From Pseudonocardia sp. MH-G8 (GTDB lineage: Bacteria > Actinomycetota > Actinomycetes > Mycobacteriales > Pseudonocardiaceae), in the NCBI RefSeq assembly GCF_002262885.1, contig NZ_NKYF01000027.1, forward strand, positions 1 through 64,000: a stretch of DNA of 64,000 nt. Direction: 5' to 3'. A program made the position numbers and the translations under genes. This document shows, piece by piece, positions 40,551-48,712 of this stretch (positions are counted from its first letter, which is position 1; each line of letters begins with the position of its first letter). The notes beneath the pieces are model-generated. The model saw nothing but the letters and a program-made list of their open reading frames with translations, was not told the DNA's origin and did not search any database.

Positions 40551-42025
40551 CCCGCTCCGGCAAGGAATATCTCGCTCGGTTGAGTGACGGCAGGCGGGTG
40601 ATGGTGAACGGCGAGGTCGTCTCCGACGTCGCGGCCCACCCCGCCTTCGCAGGCGCAGCCGAGTCCATCGCCCGGCACTACGACCACGCCCACGCGGCCG
40701 AGAACCGCGACGTGATGACCTTCCCCTCGCCGACCACGGGCGAGCCCGTCAACCGGTCCTTCGAGGTGCCGCGCACAGCGGAGGACATCGCCACCCGCTC
40801 GCGTGCGCTGCGCCGCAGCGCCGAGCTCTCCGTCGGGCTGCTCGGGCGCAACCCGGACCACGTCGCCTCGTTCTTCGCGGGCTGGGCAGGCCGCGCCGAT
40901 GTCTTCGCCCGCGGCGGTGACCGGTTCGCCGAGAACATCGTGCGCTTCCACGCCATGCTCCGCGACGAGGACCTCTACGCGGTCTACGCGATCGTCCCGC
41001 CGCAGATCGACCGGTCGAAGCCCGCACACCAGCAAGCTGATCCGCACCTCTACGCCGGCGTGACCCGCGAGGTGGACGGCGGGATCCACGTCTCCGGCGC
41101 GCAGATGCTCGCCACCGGCGGAGCGCTCGCCGACTACATCCTGCTCAGCAACATCGCCCCCCAGCGGCCGGGCGACGAGGACCAGGCGATCAGCGTCGCG
41201 GTTGCCGTCGGGGCACCCGGCCTGAAGATCTACTCACGCCGGCCGTACGCCACCGCGGCCACCAGCGTCTTCGACTACCCGTTGACCACCCGGTTCGACG
41301 AGACCGACGCCCTCGTCGTGTTCGACGACGTCTTCGTGCCCTGGGAGCAGGTGTTCGTCTACCGCGATCGTGAAATCTGCGCCGCCCAGTGGACCGAGAC
41401 CCCGGCCCACGTCCTGGGCAACCACCAGGCCCAGGTGCGGCTCTCGACCAAGATGGACTTCGCCGTCGGACTCGCGCACAAGATCGCAGAGTCCACCGGC
41501 AACCTCGCCGCACCGCCGGTCCGTGGCGCGCTCGGGGAGCTTGCCGCGCATGCGGGCGTGGTGTCCGGTCTGCTCGCCGCGCAGGAGCGCAACTGCGAGA
41601 TCGACGACGAGGGCATCGCGTGGCCGGGCCGCGAGGAGTGCTTCGCCGTCATGACCCTGCAGTCGGAGCTGTACCCGAAGGTGATGCACATGCTGCGTGA
41701 CCTCTGCGGCGGCGGGCTCATCCAGCTCCCATCGGCGGCAGCCGACTTCGCCCATCCCGAGATGGCGGCGGACCTGGAGCGCTACATCGGCGGGCCGGGC
41801 GAGACCGCGGTCGAACGCGTCAAGCTGCTGAAACTGGCGTGGGATCTGGTCGGCTCGGAGTTCGCCGGACGCCACCACCAGTACGAGATGTTCTACGTCG
41901 GGGCACCTTTCGTGGTGCGCCAGCGGATGTACGGCGTGTACGACTTCGACCGGCGTCGCGAGCTCGTCGACCGCGTCCTGGCTGGATACGACCTCGACAC
42001 CGCGCTGCCGGGTGCTGCGCGGTGA
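40547..42025 (+). CDS. HpaB-type FADH2-dependent monooxygenase, second copy
   Basis: The 492-aa protein starts at ATG 40547 (ATGA overlap with the MFS stop). It is a paralogue of the protein at 33115 with the same length. It shows RSGKEYLARLSDGRRVMVNG, GRNPDHVASFFAGWAG, FDYPLTTRFDETDALVVFDD and SEFAGRHHQYEMFYVGAPFV. It is the oxygenase half of a two-component flavin-diffusible system; the reductase is at 38518. It hydroxylates a phenolic or heteroaromatic ring. No cupin, nitrilase or DUF2848 accompanies this copy, so its product may be processed elsewhere. Confidence 0.92.
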   Translation: MTRSGKEYLARLSDGRRVMVNGEVVSDVAAHPAFAGAAESIARHYDHAHAAENRDVMTFPSPTTGEPVNRSFEVPRTAEDIATRSRALRRSAELSVGLLGRNPDHVASFFAGWAGRADVFARGGDRFAENIVRFHAMLRDEDLYAVYAIVPPQIDRSKPAHQQADPHLYAGVTREVDGGIHVSGAQMLATGGALADYILLSNIAPQRPGDEDQAISVAVAVGAPGLKIYSRRPYATAATSVFDYPLTTRFDETDALVVFDDVFVPWEQVFVYRDREICAAQWTETPAHVLGNHQAQVRLSTKMDFAVGLAHKIAESTGNLAAPPVRGALGELAAHAGVVSGLLAAQERNCEIDDEGIAWPGREECFAVMTLQSELYPKVMHMLRDLCGGGLIQLPSAAADFAHPEMAADLERYIGGPGETAVERVKLLKLAWDLVGSEFAGRHHQYEMFYVGAPFVVRQRMYGVYDFDRRRELVDRVLAGYDLDTALPGAAR

Positions 42026-42120
42026 TCGGGCTGCGGGCCGCCACACCCTGACGGATCAGCCCGGGCGCCGCGCTCGCCCCTGCGCCACCCGACCTGACCA
42101 GGAGCGGATGGGACACTGAG

Positions 42121-42696
42121 GTGAGGCACGTGGGTGAGCAGAAGGCGAGACAACTGGTGGCGGACAACCTCATGGATCTGCTGGCCGAGTGGGCGTCGGC
42201 GGAGGAGGACGCGCGGTCGGAGAAGTTCAACGGATACGTCCACGGCATTGCCCAGGCCCGCTACATCGTCCGCAAGGTGTGGCGTTTCGTCGACGAGGAG
42301 GCGCGCAAGGTAGGCCTCGAGCCCCTGCAGCACCAGGCCTTGCTGCAGGCGTTCGGGGCAGGCCCAGCGCCTCTCACCATCGGAAAGCTCGCCGAACGGC
42401 TCGACATCGTCCCTGCCCTCGCCTCTCGTACCGTCAAAGAACTCGCGCAGCTGGGCCTCGTCACTCGCACCCGGCGTCCGGACGACAAGCGCGTGATCAC
42501 CGTCATAGTGACGGAACCCGGGCGGGACCTGCTGCGCGCGATCGATGCTGCCGTCCACGTCCACGTCGAGTACTTCCACTCCACCCTGACCGACGAGCAG
42601 CGCCGCGCAGCGCTCGTCATCCTCACCTTCTACGCCGGCCTCGGGTCGCGCTCTCGGCTGAGTGCGATCATGACCGCCGACATGTCCAACTCGTAG
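42121..42696 (+). CDS. MarR-family transcriptional regulator
   Basis: The 191-aa protein starts at GTG 42121. It has a helical N-terminus and a MarR winged helix: LTIGKLAERLDIVPALASRT, then VKELAQLGLVTRTRRPDDKR and VITVIVTEPGRDLL. It is about 40 residues longer at the N-terminus than a typical 150-aa MarR. It follows the MFS-HpaB operon by 95 bp and is co-oriented. It probably represses that operon through the palindrome at 39111 and responds to the phenolic substrate; this is inference from family and context. Confidence 0.9.
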   Translation: MRHVGEQKARQLVADNLMDLLAEWASAEEDARSEKFNGYVHGIAQARYIVRKVWRFVDEEARKVGLEPLQHQALLQAFGAGPAPLTIGKLAERLDIVPALASRTVKELAQLGLVTRTRRPDDKRVITVIVTEPGRDLLRAIDAAVHVHVEYFHSTLTDEQRRAALVILTFYAGLGSRSRLSAIMTADMSNS

Positions 42697-42705
42697 GAAG
42701 GTCGC

Positions 42706-42736
42706 CGACGCAACCGCTGCTCCGCGTTGTGCGTCG
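42706..42736. terminator. hairpin between convergent MarR and GntR genes
   Basis: CGACGC (42706-42711) pairs with GCGTCG (42731-42736), with AAC/GTT adding pairs after a small bulge. It lies in the 59-bp gap between the two stops and may terminate both transcripts. Confidence 0.45.
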
Positions 42737-42755
42737 CCGTAGACCGCCAGGTCTC

Positions 42756-43511
42756 TCACCGCGCAGAATTGACGGCTGGGCCCGACGCGTCCACACCGCC
42801 CAGGTGCAGGCCGATGAGCCAATCGCGGGTGGCCTCGACGTGGGCGAGTACGCACTCACGCGCGGCGTCCTCCCGGCCCTGCTGGATGCTTCGCACGATC
42901 GGCGCGTGACCGCGACCCGACGTGACGCGGACGAGCTCGGCACCCGGCACGGGCGCGATCAGCGTCGACAGCTCCTCCTGCAGTTGCATCTCGGCCGCCA
43001 CCAGCCGACGCGACCGCGAGACCTCCGCGATGAGGACGTGGAACCGCGCGTCACAGGTGCGGTACCGCGTCGGGTGGGCCGTGACCTCCTGTGCGACGTG
43101 GTCGTGCGTCCACAACGCGTCGACGTCCGCGGTGGTGGCCCGCTGCGCGGCGAGTGCTGCCGCTTCGCCGGACACGGCACGACGCCAGTCGGTGAGTTCG
43201 TTGAGCCGGTCGAGATCCCACGGCTCGGCGGCGCTGCGGAGCTGCTCGATCGCGGTGTCCTTGACGAACGATCCGCCGCCGCGGCCGCGGCGCGTCTCGA
43301 GGTAGCCCTCCTGGCGAAGCGCCGCGAGGGCATGTCGCACGCTCATCGGCGCAACGCGCAGCCGCCGCGCCAGCTCGGCCTCCGCCGGCAGCCGGTCGCC
43401 GGGCAACAGCACGCCTGCCCCGATGGCCTCACCGAGACGACGGACGATCTGCTCTACGGCGCCGTTCGCGGCGACAGGGGCGAACAGGACGTCCTCCACC
43501 TTGAATTCCAT
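42756..43511 (-). CDS. GntR-family regulator (FadR subfamily)
   Basis: The 251-aa protein starts at ATG 43511. Winged helix (about 18-80): GAVEQIVRRLGEAIGAG, LPAEAELARRLRVAPMSVRH, then LRQEGYLETRRGRGGGSFV. The FCD-type helical effector domain follows, with FHVLIAEVSRSRRL. It is divergent from the amidotransferase-like gene at 43537. The two starts are only 25 bp apart with an inverted repeat between them, so it almost certainly controls that operon and itself. Confidence 0.92.
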   Translation of the reverse strand: MEFKVEDVLFAPVAANGAVEQIVRRLGEAIGAGVLLPGDRLPAEAELARRLRVAPMSVRHALAALRQEGYLETRRGRGGGSFVKDTAIEQLRSAAEPWDLDRLNELTDWRRAVSGEAAALAAQRATTADVDALWTHDHVAQEVTAHPTRYRTCDARFHVLIAEVSRSRRLVAAEMQLQEELSTLIAPVPGAELVRVTSGRGHAPIVRSIQQGREDAARECVLAHVEATRDWLIGLHLGGVDASGPAVNSAR

Positions 43512-43514
43512 TAC

Positions 43515-43529
43515 CTCTAGACCTTAGAG
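43515..43529. promoter_or_regulatory. operator between divergent GntR and hydrolase genes
   Basis: CTCTA-GACCT-TAGAG is a perfect 5-bp inverted repeat. It occupies almost all of the 25 bp between the GntR ATG (43511) and the GTG at 43537. There is no room for a normal leader on either side, so one or both messages may be leaderless. Confidence 0.55.
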
Positions 43530-43536
43530 TTCAAGC

Positions 43537-44352
43537 GTGCCCGCCTCCACCCAGCGTGCTCAGCATATCCATGCCGGGCGCGGGTCTCAGCGCCCTCGAG
43601 TGACGGTCGCGATGCCGATCCGACCCATCCGGCCCGGTGAGGACATCGTGGCCGACCTCGTGTGGGATCTCGCCGTGCTCGCCGACCGCGCGGTCGTCGA
43701 CGCAGGCGGCGACACCGACTCCGTGAACCCCACGCAGACGGTCGCCGCCGCGACCGCACTGCTGCGGCGTGGCGACGGGTTGCTACTCGTCGGCGGGGGA
43801 GACGTCGACCCCCACCTGTACGGCGGGCCACCCGACCACCCGTCCATCAGCCACGTCGACGCCGACCGCGATGCGTTCGAGATCGCGCTCATCGAGGCGG
43901 CGCTCGCCGCGCGGATTCCCGTGCTGGCGCTGTGCCGCGGCATGCAGGTGCTCAACGTCGCGCTCGGCGGCACCCTCGTCCAGCAGGTGCGCGACGACGT
44001 CATGCGCCACCACGGTCCCGACCCCGCCGTCCTGATGCTGGCCCACCCGGTCCGGGCCGAAGAAGACTCGAGCCTGGCCGCCGTGATCGGCACCGGCAAG
44101 GCCACCGTGTGGTCCGGGCACCACCAAGGCGTCGACCGGCTCGGCGCCGAACTGCGGGTGACGGCGTCCGCACCGGACGGCCTGGTCGAGGCGGTCGAAC
44201 ACCGCGACGCCCCGGCTGTCGCCGTCCAGTGGCACCCCGAGTACGGCCACGCGCCCGGTCGGATGCCCGACCCGCTGTTCACCGATCTCGTCGACCGCGC
44301 CCGCCGTCACTGCGTCGAGCGGGCGGGAAGGAGCACACAGGCATGGCTCTGA
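43537..44352 (+). CDS. class I glutamine amidotransferase-like hydrolase (peptidase C26, PuuD-like)
   Basis: The 271-aa protein starts at GTG 43537; GTG 43600 (VTVAMPIRPI) is an alternative without a clear ribosome site. Family signatures: VGGGDVDPHLYGG, the nucleophile Cys in PVLALCRGMQVLNVALGGT (about 140), and the His/Glu pair in VAVQWHPEYGH (about 228). Peptidase C26/PuuD proteins cleave γ-glutamyl amides, e.g. γ-glutamyl-GABA. It is co-transcribed with the ATC-hydrolase family gene (10-base overlap) and an MFS carrier. Together these suggest use of an amide or thiazoline-type N,S-compound; the substrate is unknown. Confidence 0.9.
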   Translation: MPASTQRAQHIHAGRGSQRPRVTVAMPIRPIRPGEDIVADLVWDLAVLADRAVVDAGGDTDSVNPTQTVAAATALLRRGDGLLLVGGGDVDPHLYGGPPDHPSISHVDADRDAFEIALIEAALAARIPVLALCRGMQVLNVALGGTLVQQVRDDVMRHHGPDPAVLMLAHPVRAEEDSSLAAVIGTGKATVWSGHHQGVDRLGAELRVTASAPDGLVEAVEHRDAPAVAVQWHPEYGHAPGRMPDPLFTDLVDRARRHCVERAGRSTQAWL

Positions 44353-45392
44353 TCGCGCAGCGAGAACCCGACGCCGACACGTCCGTCCGGGCGATCGAGC
44401 ATCTCCTCGAGATAGAGGCGCACCAGTTCCACCACATCGCCACGGCCTTTGAGCAGGAGGTCGGGGTCGCCGACGCGCACCCGGTCCTCGCCTCGGCACT
44501 CCGCGAGTACGGCGCATGGCGCGGACAACGCATCGCCACCCGCCACGACCGTGCGGACCTGCCACGCACCCTCGTCAACCTCGTCGCCGGCTGGGGCTCG
44601 GGAGACCTGCATGGCGCGCTCGAGCTCGGCTGGGGACGCGGACGTGGTGACGACACCGGCGTCGAGATCACGCTCGCCGGCACGCCGGACGTCCTCCACC
44701 TCGCCGACGCCGCCCGTCGTGACCTGGCCCTGCTGTGGTGGGACAACGTCGTGCGCGGCGCGACCGAGGCCTATCTCGGCGACGCCGCCCGCGTCGCGGC
44801 CACCGACACCGGCGAGGCGATCGTGGTGACGATTCGCCTCGACGACGGCCGTCCCGACACCTCCGCGACGCTCACCTCGCACGTGTTCACCGATGCGGGC
44901 ACCGCGCAGCGCGTGGTGCGCCAGACCGTCGACAACCGGGCGGCGCAGGTCGTCCTGCTCGGGCGCGCGTTGATCGCCGCCTTCGACGCGAGCGGGGAGC
45001 ACGCGTTGCGGGTCGGGATCCAGCGGTTCGGCGCCGAGCGCGGCGAGAGGCTGCGCCAGCGGCACCGGGCGCAAGGCCTCGAGCCCCACCTGAAGCACAT
45101 GATCGATGACTTCGACTACGGCGGCGAGTCGGTGTGGCTGTTCCGCCCCGGCGGCGAGCTCACCCCACAGCGGTGGTACCAGGACTGCACGTTCTGCCCG
45201 TTCGCCGTCGTCTGGCGCGAGCTGGACGCCCTCGACCTCGGCTATCTCTACGACCTCGAGTTCCACGTGGCTCAGTTCAAGGCCTACCACCCCGGCATCC
45301 GGGTCCGGTGGGACAGGCTCCAGACCCGCGGGGACGCCGTCTGCGAGTTCCGGTTCGACCTGCCCGACGCCCCGAAGGAACGGACCGCGTGA
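44343..45392 (+). CDS. L-2-amino-thiazoline-4-carboxylate (ATC) hydrolase family protein
   Basis: The 349-aa protein starts at ATG 44343, within the last codons of the preceding gene. The last 100 residues carry the family signature: DCTFCPFAVVWRELDALDLG, LEFHVAQFKAYHPGIRVRWD and TRGDAVCEFRF. ATC hydrolase opens a thiazoline ring to S-carbamoyl-cysteine, but most family members are uncharacterised. The N-terminal 200 residues are helical and less conserved. Placed between an amidotransferase-like hydrolase and a carrier, it is probably a ring- or amide-hydrolysing step of a small catabolic pathway. Confidence 0.82.
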   Translation: MALIAQREPDADTSVRAIEHLLEIEAHQFHHIATAFEQEVGVADAHPVLASALREYGAWRGQRIATRHDRADLPRTLVNLVAGWGSGDLHGALELGWGRGRGDDTGVEITLAGTPDVLHLADAARRDLALLWWDNVVRGATEAYLGDAARVAATDTGEAIVVTIRLDDGRPDTSATLTSHVFTDAGTAQRVVRQTVDNRAAQVVLLGRALIAAFDASGEHALRVGIQRFGAERGERLRQRHRAQGLEPHLKHMIDDFDYGGESVWLFRPGGELTPQRWYQDCTFCPFAVVWRELDALDLGYLYDLEFHVAQFKAYHPGIRVRWDRLQTRGDAVCEFRFDLPDAPKERTA

Positions 45393-46720
45393 TGACCGTT
45401 CCGACCGACGCGCAGAGCAGGGCGACCAGGCGCAGGGTGCTGATCGCCGGCAACTGCGGCAACTTCGTGGAGTGGTTCGACTTCGCGATCTACGGCTATC
45501 TCGCGCCGGTCCTGGCGGGCCTGTTCTTCCCCGCCGGCGACCGGACGACCCAGCTGCTCTCGGTCTTCGCGGTCTTCGCCGTGTCGTTCGCCGCCCGACC
45601 GATCGGCGCCATGGTGTTCGGTCCGCTCGGCGACCGGATCGGCCGACGCCGTACGCTCGCGATAGTCGTGCTCCTCATGTCGGGCGCGACGTGCGCGATC
45701 GGCCTGCTGCCCACCTACGACAGCATCGGGGTGGCGGCACCGCTGCTGCTCGTGCTGTGCCGGATCGCCCAGGGCTTCTCGGCCGGGGGAGAATACGCAG
45801 GCGCGTCGATCTTCCTCGTCGAGCACGCGCCCGCTCATCGGCGCGGCTTCTATGCGAGCTTCATCCCGGCGAGCTCATATGCCGCGTTCCTCGTCGCCGT
45901 CGCGCTGGTCACCGGCCTCACCGTCGCGCTCCCGGAGACGGCCATGCAGAGCTGGGGTTGGCGGGTGCCGTTCCTGCTCGCGGGATTGTTCGGAGTGGTC
46001 GCCCTGTTCATCAGGAGCCGAGTCGAGGACACCCCGGCGTTCAAGGCCATCGAGGCTACGAAGACGGTGGCACGCCGACCTCTGCGCGACACGCTGAGGA
46101 CTCAGTGGAAGCCCCTGCTCGTCATCTTCGGCATCGTCGTCACCGACTCGGTGTACTATTACATGATCTGGACGTATATGCCGACCTACCTCTCCGAGGA
46201 AGTCGGCATGGAGTATTCGGACGCGCTGCTGGCCAACTCGCTCGCACTCACCGTGCTCCTGGTCGTCGTGCCGCTCGCAGGCGTCCTCTCCGACCGCATC
46301 GGGCGCAAGCCGATGCTGTTGGGGGCGTTCCTGGGCTTTGCGGTGCTCACCGTGCCCGCGTTTTGGGTCGCCGGGCTCGGTCAGATCGGGCTCGCGATTG
46401 TGGGGCAGCTCATCTTCCTGGTGCCCGCGTTCCTGCTCGACACCCCGATGTCGGCGGCGCTCGCGGAGTCGTTCCCTGCCGAGGTCCGGTACAGCTCGGG
46501 TGCGCTCGCGTACAACATCGGCTACATCGTCGGCGGTGCGGCACCGTTTGTCTCGACACTGCTCATCGCTTCCACAGGAAATGTGCTCGCGCCCGCCTTT
46601 TACATCGTCGCGCTTGCCGTCGGTTCGTTCTTCGTCGTCGCGTTCGGCTTCACCGAGACCTACCGGCGCCGGCTGAGCCCGGCGGATCCGGAGCCGGCCA
46701 CTGACGGTCCTGCAGGTTGA
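45392..46720 (+). CDS. MFS metabolite:H+ symporter (MHS family)
   Basis: The 442-aa protein starts at ATG 45392; GTG 45389 in the same frame overlaps the previous stop as GTGA. MHS signatures: GNFVEWFDFAIYGYLAPVLA, FGPLGDRIGRRRTLA, GFSAGGEYAGASIFLVEHAP. It has twelve helices. It is the third MHS carrier in the window and the likely importer for the amidotransferase/ATC-hydrolase pathway. It is the last gene of that GntR-controlled set. Confidence 0.9.
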   Translation: MTVPTDAQSRATRRRVLIAGNCGNFVEWFDFAIYGYLAPVLAGLFFPAGDRTTQLLSVFAVFAVSFAARPIGAMVFGPLGDRIGRRRTLAIVVLLMSGATCAIGLLPTYDSIGVAAPLLLVLCRIAQGFSAGGEYAGASIFLVEHAPAHRRGFYASFIPASSYAAFLVAVALVTGLTVALPETAMQSWGWRVPFLLAGLFGVVALFIRSRVEDTPAFKAIEATKTVARRPLRDTLRTQWKPLLVIFGIVVTDSVYYYMIWTYMPTYLSEEVGMEYSDALLANSLALTVLLVVVPLAGVLSDRIGRKPMLLGAFLGFAVLTVPAFWVAGLGQIGLAIVGQLIFLVPAFLLDTPMSAALAESFPAEVRYSSGALAYNIGYIVGGAAPFVSTLLIASTGNVLAPAFYIVALAVGSFFVVAFGFTETYRRRLSPADPEPATDGPAG

Positions 46721-47010
46721 CGGCCGCCCGGGGGCAGCTACGGATGCCGATCGCACCGGGTCCAGGCGGTGTTCTGACGGATGGGGGAGCCGCACTACCC
46801 TGCTGGCGGCCGACACGCTTCAGTCCGCCCCTCGGGTTGCCAGTGTGCTCGCTGGTAGTCCGAATGTCGATCCCGGGCTCATCGCACCGTGAGCGGCACG
46901 ATCTGAATGGCATGGCGACATGCTCAGCGGGGCGGTGGTACGATCTTCGCGTAGCTTTCTTGGGAACGGCGCAATCGACTCAAGTTCGATCGGGCACAAG
47001 GGGTGATCCC
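46721..47010. other. non-coding stretch after the MFS gene
   Basis: There is no supported gene. A possible promoter for the small genes at 47011 may lie near 46930-46990, where base composition drops, but I cannot assign boxes with confidence. Confidence 0.4.
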
Positions 47011-47064
47011 ATGGAGCGAAAGATCGGTGAGGCACCTAGGGTTTCAGGTCGGCTCAGATCATGA
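47011..47064 (+). CDS. possible 17-aa leader peptide coupled to small membrane protein
   Basis: ATG 47011 follows AGGGGTGATCCC. The peptide MERKIGEAPRVSGRLRS is basic and ends in a TGA that overlaps the next ATG as ATGA at 47061. This looks like a translational-coupling leader. The coding potential of so short a frame is uncertain. Confidence 0.35.
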   Translation: MERKIGEAPRVSGRLRS

Positions 47065-47204
47065 TCGCGCTCCTCGGTGCAGCGCTACTCGTTCTGGGTT
47101 CCTGGTACGTTGTGCACAATTACCTGCTAAATGGTGTGAATCTTGTTGTCGTCGGGCTCCTGATATTCCTGTTACTTTCGCTAGCCAACCGTGGTCTTCG
47201 CTGA
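47061..47204 (+). CDS. small hydrophobic membrane protein (47 aa)
   Basis: The frame ATG 47061-TGA 47204 encodes 47 residues forming two hydrophobic segments: IALLGAALLVLGSWYVV and LVVVGLLIFLLLSLA. A short polar turn (HNYLLNGVN) separates them and the tail is basic (NRGLR). Base composition is less GC-rich than the neighbours, which argues it is not a shadow. It is coupled to the leader frame by ATGA. No family recognised; it could be a small regulator or toxin-like peptide, but there is no antitoxin evidence. Confidence 0.5.
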   Translation: MIALLGAALLVLGSWYVVHNYLLNGVNLVVVGLLIFLLLSLANRGLR

Positions 47205-47549
47205 GCGGATCACACCGCCGCCGACGCGAATGTTTCAGAGCGGTCCACCCGCAGGTGGGGCGCGAACGGCTGACAGATGGTTGCAGGTGCTCGGTGTCGA
47301 CCGCTGATAGAGAACCGCGGGATCGAGCCGATCGCGAAGACGCTGGTGCTGATCAGCGGAGGCCGCGAGAGGACGGCGCTGCTCGCCGACCACATCAACA
47401 TCAACGCGGCGGGAGACCGTCCGACCGGTGATCCCCGTGCTGCACGGTCGGTTGCATGGGGCCACCGGATCGACGGAGCGCGGGTTGGGCAACCTGCGCA
47501 CCCGCCGGCGTGAGAACGGGGGATGCCCTCGGTGCGATGCTCGAGCAGC

Positions 47550-47755
47550 CTGAACGGGATAGGCCCCGGTTCGTGCGCAGCGACGAGGTGCAGCGCTGCG
47601 ACGAGGTACAGCGCGATTGCCGTTCTGTGCGAATTGGGACAGCTCATCGGCGACGGCGCCGACCGGCGCCTGCCGGGCCTGCAGGCTCTTGCCGACGCGG
47701 ACGCGCGCCGGGGCAGCACATTCCTGCCCACCCTGCGCACCTACCTATCAGGGGC
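47550..47755 (+). pseudogene. PucR-family regulator remnant
   Basis: One frame reads RPRFVRSDEVQR, and a shifted frame continues LCELGQLIGDGADRRLPGLQ and DARRGSTFLPTLRTYL. This matches the segment just before the C-terminal HTH of PucR/CdaR regulators. The HTH (HPNTLRYRL) is missing, and the sequence breaks where the transposase remnant begins. Upstream 47205-47550 may hold further decayed parts of the same gene but shows nothing recognisable. Confidence 0.5.
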
Positions 47756-47759
47756 CCTG

Positions 47760-48320
47760 GCGTTTCTGGATCTTCGCCGGTTTTGGCCTGATCCGGGCAG
47801 ATGTCAAACACAGCGAAGGTGTCGTCGTGGTTGCGAAGGCGCTGCGGGCGTGGGCGGTGTTGGCGCGTGCCGCGAGGCGGAACGTGTTGATCGCCAGGTT
47901 CCGCAAGTTGGCTATGACACGAGGCGTGTTGCCGGTTCTGACCCGGGAATGTCCTCTCCGAAGCTGCATCGGGGGCCAGTGGAGCTGGACCTCCACGTTC
48001 CGGTGCTGGCGTTGGTAGTAGTTGAGGCGCTCGGGCCCGGCGAGCGTGGCGGGGAGACTGGTTACTGTAGATGACCTCCTCGGAGGTCCAGGGGCCGTCG
48101 AGTTCGCCGACATCGCGATGGTGGCGGAACGCTTGCCAGGCCCCGGGGAACAGGAACTCGCCTACCTCGGCGGTGCGGATCGGGCGACGTTCACGGCGGC
48201 CGTGCCCGCGGTCATCGGTGACCGCGCTGGTGGGTTCCCAGTCGGAAACCGGGACCGCTCAGGGCCCGCGCCGCGGTGGTCCGGGCGAGGGGCTGGTTCC
48301 CCTTCAGCCGCCGGGCGAGA
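47760..48320 (-). pseudogene. ISAs1-type transposase remnant, frameshifted
   Basis: On the minus strand, one frame reads EVGEFLFPGAWQAFRHHRDV and DGPWTSEEVIYSNQS. Another continues AGPERLNYYQRQHRNVEVQL and HSRVRTGNTPRVIANLRNLA. These correspond in order to the C-terminal half of ISAs1-family transposases, with the RTGNxPRVxAxLRNLA block. At least one frameshift is present, and the catalytic N-terminal half is not recognisable. No terminal inverted repeats found. It is an inactive relic. Confidence 0.7.
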
Positions 48321-48712
48321 TCAGCCAGCTGGCTCAACGACGAAACACAACCACAATATCGTGGGCACGAGCGCAACCCCCGGGAACGATCTTGTGGTCC
48401 AGTGCCTGAAGATCACCAGGGGGCGCTCATCCAGCACGCCGGTTCTCTCACCCCGCGCCCAAACTCGACATCACGTCCGAACGGCTCACGCGCGGGGCGC
48501 TGGCTCCGCTCAGTGGCTCCTGTCCTTGTGAAATGAGACAAAACATTGGCCCGCTTTTAGGTGGCACGCCAACGTTGCTCAAATCACAGCTTGATAGCGT
48601 TGCGACCGCTTCGGCATCCGCCGGAGGCATGGTGGTGCCGGTCGCCCGACGCGATTCTGAGCTGATATCTGTGCGCCATCGTCGTCGACGCAGCATTCCG
48701 GAGGACCAGCCA
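48321..48712. other. intergenic stretch before the ABC binding protein
   Basis: This holds decayed transposase DNA on its left side and the promoter of the 48713 operon on its right. The right part (48536-48600) is relatively AT-rich and a likely promoter location. No clear -10/-35 pair was assigned. Confidence 0.4.

Noticed and set aside
48073..48088. Inverted repeat GACCTCC-TC-GGAGGTC as an operator
   Set aside because: It lies inside the decayed transposase sequence, away from any start, so it is more likely chance or former coding sequence.
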